A stretch of DNA of 64,000 nt from Arthrobacter sp. ZGTC412 (GTDB lineage: Bacteria; Actinomycetota; Actinomycetes; Actinomycetales; Micrococcaceae): contig NZ_PJII01000003.1 of NCBI RefSeq assembly GCF_002929215.1, forward strand, positions 310,001 through 374,000, in the 5' to 3' direction. Shown piece after piece: positions 58,435-64,000 of the stretch (position 1 is its first letter; each line of letters begins with the position of its first letter). The translations under genes were made by a program, and so were the position numbers. The notes below the pieces were generated by a model. That model was not told the origin of the DNA. It was given only the letters and a program-made list of their open reading frames with translations, and searched no databases.

Positions 58435-59456
58435 ACCCACCCGTACATGGGGCCGAAACGGTGGCGCCGAGGAGCATTCTTTTCGTCGGCGGCACCGGGG
58501 TTATCAGCGCGACGGCGGCACAACGCGCCGTCGCGCTGGGTCACCGGCTGACAATCCTCAACCGGGGCCGGTCCACGCGGCCGGTCCCGGAAGGGGTGGA
58601 GACCTTGCACGCTGACGTCTGGGACGTCTCCGCTGTCCAGGAAGCGCTGGCAGGGCGCGAGTTCGACGCCGTCGCGGACTTCATCACCTACAAGCCCGAC
58701 CAGGCCAAGGCAAGCCTCGATCTGTTCGCGGGCCGCACCGGGCAGTACGTCTTCATCAGCTCCGCCTCCGCGTACCAGAAGCCACCCACCCGGCTGCCCA
58801 TCCGTGAGTCCACACCGCTGAAGAACCCGTTCTGGCAGTACTCGCGGGACAAGATTGCCTGCGAGGAACTGTTTTACGAGGCCTATCGGGAGCAGGACTT
58901 CCCCCTCACCGTGGTGCGTCCTTCCCATACCTACGACCGCACCAAGATCGCCATGGTGGGCGGCTGGACAGACATCCACCGGATGCGCGCCGGGCTGCCG
59001 GTCATGGTGCACGGCGACGGCACGTCCCTCTGGACACTCACGCACAGCAAGGACTTCGCCAAGGCTTTTGTGGGGCTTCTTGGCCGGCCACAGGCCGTGG
59101 GTGAAAGTTACACCATCACTTCTGACGAGTACCTGCCCTGGAACCAGATCTACCAGCTGTTTTCCCGGGCAGCCGGTGTGCCCGAGCCGGAGTTGGTGCA
59201 CGTGGCTTCGGAAACCATCGCGGCCCACAGTGACGAACTTGGGCCCAACCTTTTGGGCGACCGCTCACACTCGGTGGTTTTCGACAACACTAAGATCAAG
59301 TCCCTGGTGCCGAACTACTGCGCCACAATCCCCTTTGCCGACGGAGCCAGGGAGATCGTGAACTGGTACGACGCCAATCCCGGGCTGCAGGTGGTCAACC
59401 AGCAGTTTATGGACCTGAGTGACCAGTTGATCGGATGGGCCCGCCGCGGAGCCTGA
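58428..59456 (+). CDS. NAD-dependent epimerase/reductase-like protein
   Basis: An extended SDR of 342 residues. The dinucleotide site is ILFVGGTGVISATAAQRAVA; the catalytic region is FISSASAYQKPP with the Tyr of the epimerase YxxxK replaced by a YSRDKIACE segment further on. This is similar to proteins annotated NAD-dependent epimerase/isoflavone-reductase-like. The start is a GTG at 58428 overlapping the aldo/keto reductase by 7 bp, so it belongs to the same transcript. The substrate is likely a nucleotide sugar or small carbonyl, not known. Confidence 0.85.
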   Translation: MVNPPVHGAETVAPRSILFVGGTGVISATAAQRAVALGHRLTILNRGRSTRPVPEGVETLHADVWDVSAVQEALAGREFDAVADFITYKPDQAKASLDLFAGRTGQYVFISSASAYQKPPTRLPIRESTPLKNPFWQYSRDKIACEELFYEAYREQDFPLTVVRPSHTYDRTKIAMVGGWTDIHRMRAGLPVMVHGDGTSLWTLTHSKDFAKAFVGLLGRPQAVGESYTITSDEYLPWNQIYQLFSRAAGVPEPELVHVASETIAAHSDELGPNLLGDRSHSVVFDNTKIKSLVPNYCATIPFADGAREIVNWYDANPGLQVVNQQFMDLSDQLIGWARRGA

Positions 59457-59627
59457 CCGGGTTGGCACGCCGCGAGCGGACCAACCCGTGCTCCGCGGCG
59501 TGCCTGCCACGCTTCATCGCCGCACGTCCGGCCGCAGCTGCCGCCAAAATCTACAACGTTCTAAATACCCTCTTTCCTAGAGCGCCGCAAGGCTTGTTTA
59601 CCCCCACCCCCACCACTAAGTTACTGG

Positions 59628-59639
59628 GGAAGCGTTTTC
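59628..59639. promoter_or_regulatory. LacI-type operator upstream of the rhamnogalacturonan lyase
   Basis: GGAAGCGTTTTC, inside the dyad GGGGAAGCGTTTTCCC, fits GnAAnCGnTTnC and resembles the site at 47791. It lies 28 bp before the lyase start, a position where a bound repressor would block transcription or its start. Confidence 0.65.
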
Positions 59640-59666
59640 CCGTCCTCAAATTGAAAGGATTCACCG

Positions 59667-62222
59667 ATGAATCCGAGCAAACACTCCGCCCGCCTACTCT
59701 CGGCAGGCACACTGGGTATTGCCCTCGCCCTCGGCTGCCTCTCCGCCCCGGCGTCCGCCGTCGAACGATCCCCCAAGCCCGGCGCCCCAGGCGTCCAGCT
59801 GGACCACCTCGACCGCGGCCTCGTTGCCGCCAAGACGTTGGAAGGGGTGTTCCTCAGTTGGCGCCTGCTCGGCCCCGAAGCAACCGGCTCCTCGGCCACC
59901 GGCCTGACCGGCACGGACTTCAACGTCTACCGGGACGGCCAGAAACTGGCAACGGTCACGGACAGCACAAACTACCAGGACACCGCTGGAACCGCAGCGT
60001 CTGAATACCAGGTGCGGGCCGTCGTCGGCGGCGTGGAACTGGACCGCAGCGCAAGCGCCACGTCCTGGGGCGGCAACTTCAAGGACATCCCGCTCAAGAA
60101 GCCGGCCGACGGCGTGACCCCCACGGGCCAGGCCTACACCTACGCCGCGAACGATGCCTCCATCGGCGACGTGGATGGTGATGGCCAGTACGAGTTCATC
60201 GTCAAATGGGACCCAAACAACTCCAAGGACGTCTCCCAGGTGGGCTACACGGGCAACACCTACGTTGACACGTACAAGGCAGATGGCACACTGCTCCACC
60301 GCATCGACCTCGGCGTGAACATCCGCTCGGGCGCCCACTACACCCAGCTCCTGGTCAACGACTTCGACGGCGACGGCCGCGCGGAGATGATGATGAAGAC
60401 GGCGCCGGGAACCAAGAGCACCAACTTCAACGCCGACGGCAGTGTCGCCTCTGAGGGCTTCATCTCCCTGCTGCCGTCGGACATCCAGGCCGGCTACTCA
60501 AACTCCGACGACTACCGGATGAGCGCTGCCGACTACTACCAGCACATGGTGAAGACGTTCCAGCGCTGGACCGAGCACCCTGAAGTGAAGGCCGGCAACT
60601 GGCCCGCCACGCTGGAAGAAGCGTTCGGAATCGCGCCGAAGTACCAGTACCCGCTGTCCCAAACCGACGCCGAAGCTATGACCGACTACTTCATGGACGT
60701 CTACGCCCCGTCCCGCAGCGCACGGAACATGCTGCGCGCTTTCGAGGGCTTCATTGTCTCCGGCCCCGAGTACCTCACCGTCTTCGAGGGCGCTTCAGGC
60801 AAGGAACTGAAGACAGTTGCCTACGAGCCCGGAAGGCACGACGACGGCCTCATGTGGGGCGATTACGCCATGGCCCGCATTGAACCGGGCAACCGCGTGG
60901 ACCGGTTCCTCGCCGGCGTCGCATACCTGGACGGCAAGAAGCCGGCAGCTGTGTTCGCCCGCGGCTACTACACCCGCAGCACGCTGGCTGCCTACACCTG
61001 GGACGGATCCAACCTCTCCCCCGTGTGGAACGTCGACTCCGGCTGGACGCCCATGACCAACCCGTTCAACGACGGCCCGCACGGCCGGAACGGCACCGAC
61101 CCTGAGTTCGGAACGCTCACCACGCAGGGCTTCCACTCCCTCAGCGCCTCGGACGTGGACGGTGACGGCAAGCAGGAGGTTGTTTACGGTTCCGCCACCA
61201 TCGATGACGACGGGTCGCTGCTCTACAGCTCCTTCGACACCATGCCGGCCGGCAGTGCCACGCCCGGCGAGGAGGCCCGCCTGGGCCACGGCGACGCTAT
61301 GCACGTTACCGATATTGATCCCGCACGTCCGGGCAAGGAAATCTTCAGCGTGCACGAAGGCGGCGCCTATGCGCCTTACGGCTACGCGATGCGCGACGCC
61401 GGTACCGGTGAGTCACTTTTCGGCGCCTACTCCGGCAAGGACACGGGCCGTGGCATGATCGGCGACGTTGATCCTGCCGTTCCCGGCATTGAGAACTGGG
61501 CCATCGGCATGCAATCGGCCAACGGCGAGAAGCTGTCCCCCTCCAAAGCCCCGGGCACCAACATGAGCATCAGGTGGGCCGCGGACATGACCACGCAGCT
61601 CGTCAACGGTTCCGCGGACCAGACGCCCACCATCGACGACTGGAAGCGCGGCCGCCTCCTCACCGCCACTGATACCCGCACCAACAACGGCACCAAGGGC
61701 AACCCCAGCCTCGTGGCGGACGTAGTGGGTGACTGGCGCGAGGAACTGCTGGTGAGGACCGCGGACAGCTCGGCCCTGCGGATGTTCCTCAGCACCGAAG
61801 TGACCAACCACAAGCTCTACACCCTAATGCACGACCCCCAGTACCGTGCGGAAGTTGCACGCCAGAACACGGCCTACAACCAACCGGCCTACACGGACTT
61901 CTACCTCGCCTCCGACATGGACTTCGCCAATGTGCCACTGCGCGCTGCTTGGCTTCCGGGCAGCGTGAAGGCGCTGCAGCATGTGCTGGAAGACCTGGCC
62001 GAATCAGGGGACGTGGCAGGGCCTGTAGGCAGCCAGCTGACGGCCAGCATCCAGCAGGCTGCGAAGGCGGTTGAGGACGGCGACGCCGCCAAGGCCGGGC
62101 AGGCACTGCAGCGCTTCGTGACGTTCCTGGGCCAGCAGAAGGGCCCGGACAAGGTATCGGACACAGCCCGCGTTGCCCTGACCTACAACGCCGAAAACAT
62201 CCTGCGGTCATTTGAGGGCTAG
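59667..62222 (+). CDS. secreted rhamnogalacturonan lyase (PL11) with C-terminal helical domain
   Basis: An 851-residue secreted lyase that cleaves the rhamnogalacturonan-I backbone of pectin. Signal peptide MNPSKHSARLLSAGTLGIAL, cleaved after ASA near residue 31. An FN3-like domain (DFNVYRDGQKLATVTDSTNY) is followed by the eight-bladed PL11 propeller with Ca-binding loops DVDGDGQYEFIVKWDPN, DFDGDGRAEMMMKTAPG and DVDGDGKQEVVYGS. After residue 765 comes a helical FIMAH-like domain (LEDLAESGDVAGPVGSQLTA). A LacI-type site lies just upstream. AAAGGA precedes the ATG. Confidence 0.94.
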   Translation: MNPSKHSARLLSAGTLGIALALGCLSAPASAVERSPKPGAPGVQLDHLDRGLVAAKTLEGVFLSWRLLGPEATGSSATGLTGTDFNVYRDGQKLATVTDSTNYQDTAGTAASEYQVRAVVGGVELDRSASATSWGGNFKDIPLKKPADGVTPTGQAYTYAANDASIGDVDGDGQYEFIVKWDPNNSKDVSQVGYTGNTYVDTYKADGTLLHRIDLGVNIRSGAHYTQLLVNDFDGDGRAEMMMKTAPGTKSTNFNADGSVASEGFISLLPSDIQAGYSNSDDYRMSAADYYQHMVKTFQRWTEHPEVKAGNWPATLEEAFGIAPKYQYPLSQTDAEAMTDYFMDVYAPSRSARNMLRAFEGFIVSGPEYLTVFEGASGKELKTVAYEPGRHDDGLMWGDYAMARIEPGNRVDRFLAGVAYLDGKKPAAVFARGYYTRSTLAAYTWDGSNLSPVWNVDSGWTPMTNPFNDGPHGRNGTDPEFGTLTTQGFHSLSASDVDGDGKQEVVYGSATIDDDGSLLYSSFDTMPAGSATPGEEARLGHGDAMHVTDIDPARPGKEIFSVHEGGAYAPYGYAMRDAGTGESLFGAYSGKDTGRGMIGDVDPAVPGIENWAIGMQSANGEKLSPSKAPGTNMSIRWAADMTTQLVNGSADQTPTIDDWKRGRLLTATDTRTNNGTKGNPSLVADVVGDWREELLVRTADSSALRMFLSTEVTNHKLYTLMHDPQYRAEVARQNTAYNQPAYTDFYLASDMDFANVPLRAAWLPGSVKALQHVLEDLAESGDVAGPVGSQLTASIQQAAKAVEDGDAAKAGQALQRFVTFLGQQKGPDKVSDTARVALTYNAENILRSFEG

Positions 62223-62254
62223 GACGGCCGAAGCATAAGGGAGAGACTGTTGCA

Positions 62255-63088
62255 ATGACACTTGCACCGCTGATCAAACTCAATGACGGCTACTCCGTCC
62301 CGCAGGTGGGTCTCGGCACCTGGCCGCTGGACGACGATCAGGCGGCGACCGCCGTCGTACAAGCCCTGGAAGCCGGGTACCGGCACATCGATACTGCCGT
62401 GAAGTACGGCAACGAACAGGGCGTGGGCAACGGTCTCCGGGCCAGCGGTGTTGACCGGGACGAGGTGTTCATCACCACCAAGGTTGATGGCCAGTTCCAG
62501 GGCAACGACCGTGCAGTTGAAGGGCTGGAGGGGTCGCTAAAGCGGTTGGGACTGGATTACGTGGACCTGTTCCTGGTCCATTGGCCGCTGCCCCAGCGTG
62601 ATGAGTATGTCTCCACATGGAAGACCTTCGAACGCCTGCAGGCGGAGGGCAAGGTCCGTTCCATCGGTGTTTCCAACTTCAAGCCCGCCCACCTGGAGCG
62701 GCTGATGGCGGAGACGAACGTGGTGCCGGCGGTGAACCAGATCCAGCTGAGCCCTGCCATCACACGCACTGCTGAACGGGAGTTTCATGACCGGCATGGG
62801 ATTGTGACCCAGTCCTACAGCCCGCTGGGAGGAGATGGGGCTGGTCTTTTGAGCGCCCCAATCCTGTCCCAGCTGGGGGAAAAGTATGGCAAAACGCCCG
62901 GTCAACTGGCCCTTCGGTGGCTCGTCCAGAACGGAATTGTAACGATTCCGAAAACGTCCAATCCGGAGCGAATGCGGGAAAACCTGGACATCTTTGATTT
63001 CACCCTGGACCCGCAGGATCTAGCGGAATTGGCCATCCTCGATGAGGGACCTAACGCGGGCAACGATTCGGACGTCACAGGCCACTGA
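62255..63088 (+). CDS. aldo/keto reductase (2,5-diketo-D-gluconate reductase type)
   Basis: A 277-residue AKR5-type enzyme. Tetrad: Asp and Tyr in GYRHIDTAVKYGNE, Lys in FITTKVDGQF, His in FLVHWPLPQR; NADP-site IVTIPKTSNPERMREN near residue 228. It starts 32 bp after the rhamnogalacturonan lyase and may be read from the same transcript, which would link it to handling aldehydes or ketones from pectin breakdown. That link is inference only. Confidence 0.92.
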   Translation: MTLAPLIKLNDGYSVPQVGLGTWPLDDDQAATAVVQALEAGYRHIDTAVKYGNEQGVGNGLRASGVDRDEVFITTKVDGQFQGNDRAVEGLEGSLKRLGLDYVDLFLVHWPLPQRDEYVSTWKTFERLQAEGKVRSIGVSNFKPAHLERLMAETNVVPAVNQIQLSPAITRTAEREFHDRHGIVTQSYSPLGGDGAGLLSAPILSQLGEKYGKTPGQLALRWLVQNGIVTIPKTSNPERMRENLDIFDFTLDPQDLAELAILDEGPNAGNDSDVTGH

Positions 63089-63133
63089 ATCATCCCTGAA
63101 ATGCGGTTTTCGTTAGAAACGGGGTTGGCAAAT

Positions 63134-63157
63134 CAATAGTAAGCATGATTACTATTG
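63134..63157. promoter_or_regulatory. inverted repeat with AAGCATG core upstream of glsB-like gene
   Basis: CAATAGTAA and TTACTATTG are perfect 9-bp arms around GCATGA, giving AGTAAGCATGATTACT. It lies 65 bp upstream of the stress-protein gene. It shares the AGTAAGCATG core with sites at 36302 and 15540. Confidence 0.6.
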
Positions 63158-63221
63158 AGGCAGAAGGATGAAGTGCCCCCGGGATCCGGAGGCCTCCTTT
63201 ACTTAGGAAGAGGAACAAAAA

Positions 63222-63488
63222 ATGGGATTCATTGCATTTCTAATTCTCGGACTTATTGCTGGTGCGATCGCTAAGGCGATCCTCCCGGGCCACCAGGGTG
63301 GCGGCTGGATCATCACCCTGGTCCTGGGCGTCGTTGGAGCACTCCTCGGCGGCTGGATTGGCGGTATGCTCTTCGGCACCGGACTGCAGGAGTTCTTCTC
63401 CCTGCAGACGTGGCTGCTGGCCATCGGCGGCGCACTTATCGTGCTGCTGGTGTACGGCATGATCACCAAGCGCGGCGCGCGTCGCTAA
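63222..63488 (+). CDS. GlsB/YeaQ/YmgE-family stress-response membrane protein
   Basis: An 88-residue transglycosylase-associated (GlsB/YeaQ) protein with three membrane segments and Gly-rich turns: MGFIAFLILGLIAGAIAKAI, then GGWIITLVLGVVGALLGGWI and WLLAIGGALIVLLVYGMIT. Members are induced by general stress, and their biochemical role is unclear. A GGAAGAGG-type ribosome site precedes the ATG. The gene is followed by a strong terminator. Confidence 0.9.
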   Translation: MGFIAFLILGLIAGAIAKAILPGHQGGGWIITLVLGVVGALLGGWIGGMLFGTGLQEFFSLQTWLLAIGGALIVLLVYGMITKRGARR

Positions 63489-63507
63489 CTAGCACGCCAG
63501 CCAGGGA

Positions 63508-63545
63508 AACCGGCCTGGGGACTACATCCCCGGGCCGGTTTTCCT
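63508..63545 (+). terminator. rho-independent terminator after glsB-like gene
   Basis: AAACCGGCC with GGGG/CCCC extends to GGGCCGGTTT around ACTACAT, followed by TTCCTAT. It lies about 20 bp after the stop codon. Confidence 0.85.
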
Positions 63546-63600
63546 ATCTCCCGGCCTCTCTGGCCGGAACTGAAACCTTCTCACGGAGCAGGAGTTCATC

Positions 63601-64000
63601 ATGAAAAACAAACTTCTTTTGGGCATCGGAATCGCCACCGGGTATGTTCTCGGATCGCGGTCCGGCCGGGCAGCCTACGACAAACTCAAGGCACGCGCTG
63701 CCGGCATCTGGGACAGCAAGCCTGTCCAGGACAAGGTGTCGGTGGCTACGGAGGCCATTAAGGAAAAGGCCCCCGAAGTTGCAGATCAACTGACCGAGGC
63801 GGCCCGCCGCGCAGGCACCGTCATCGGCTCCGCAATGCACCGTGACAGTTCGTCCGGGGACAGCAAGTCCTCAACGTCCGGCGACGCCACTACAGCGGGT
63901 GCCTCCGGCGGCACTGGTGGAACTACCGCCGGGACTGCGGGCGCTGCTACCACTGGCGTATCGGGCCTCGACGGTGGTCACATCCCTGCGCACAGCACCC
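63601..64000 (+). CDS. YtxH-like membrane-anchored protein, 3' end missing
   Basis: Starts MKNKLLLGIGIATGYVLGSR with a short membrane helix of the YtxH type, then SGRAAYDKLKARAAGIWDSK and a helical stretch to about residue 80. From residue 81 it is a low-complexity Ser/Gly/Thr/Ala region that reaches the window edge without a stop, so the end is not seen. GAGCAGGAG lies upstream of the ATG. YtxH-type proteins are linked to general stress, which fits the GlsB-like neighbour. Confidence 0.75.
   Translation, partial: MKNKLLLGIGIATGYVLGSRSGRAAYDKLKARAAGIWDSKPVQDKVSVATEAIKEKAPEVADQLTEAARRAGTVIGSAMHRDSSSGDSKSSTSGDATTAGASGGTGGTTAGTAGAATTGVSGLDGGHIPAHST

Overview
The window is high-GC DNA packed with genes on both strands. 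It looks like the chromosome of an actinobacterium of the Micrococcaceae, most like Arthrobacter or Pseudarthrobacter. The support is indirect: high GC, a desferrioxamine-type desABCD operon under an IdeR/DmdR-like iron box, actinobacterial Ku and three-domain LigD, DUF6458 and GlsB small membrane proteins, dodecin, and sugar ABC transporters without their own ATPase. The genus is an inference, since no rRNA lies in the window. I see no tRNA, rRNA, insertion sequence, prophage or CRISPR array.

Layout. 1-2499: tail of a TetR regulator, small unknown proteins, AzlCD-type amino-acid exporter. 2490-8546: DoxX-like protein, CoA-transferase, glycerophosphodiester phosphodiesterase, DUF445 protein, PxpA and a membrane protein. 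8699-15510: MFS exporter, a GH65 disaccharide phosphorylase with beta-phosphoglucomutase, an esterase and a serine hydrolase. 15603-20372: DUF6458 protein, then the fructose PTS operon (DeoR regulator, 1-phosphofructokinase, IIABC, HPr). 20565-25563: a decayed SRPBCC gene, a methyltransferase, and divergent ku and ligD for non-homologous end joining. 25646-30136: a small protein, an MHS transporter, a FUSC-like protein and an SDR. 30232-35619: desferrioxamine operon, every junction a 4-bp overlap. 35901-38195: small proteins, a thioredoxin-reductase-like flavoprotein, an acetyltransferase. 38437-44127: a four-carbon sugar-acid cluster (kinase, dehydrogenase, GntP permease, class II aldolase) with a divergent FadR-type regulator. 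44136-54764: a pectin locus with LacI regulator, GH43, DUF6807, sugar ABC transporter and two tandem secreted pectinases. 54849-59456: dodecin, XRE regulator, two aldo/keto reductases and a nucleoside-diphosphate-sugar-epimerase-like protein. 59667-64000: rhamnogalacturonan lyase, another aldo/keto reductase, GlsB and a partial YtxH-like protein.

How it works together. The pectin locus is the main story. A secreted pectate lyase/pectin methylesterase fusion, a second lyase with a broken esterase tail and a PL11 lyase would cut pectin outside the cell. The binding protein and two permeases would import oligosaccharides, and GH43 and the DUF6807 protein would trim them inside. The sequence GnAAnCGnTTnC occurs in the divergent promoter of the transporter and just upstream of the PL11 lyase, so the LacI protein may control both. 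The same pattern lies upstream of the GH65/phosphoglucomutase operon.

Most worth following: a palindrome with core AAGCATGCTT upstream of at least three small, likely stress-related genes; the four-carbon acid cluster, in which a fructose-bisphosphate-aldolase-type enzyme stands where OtnC and OtnI are expected; and the paired pectinases, of which one has lost its esterase active site.
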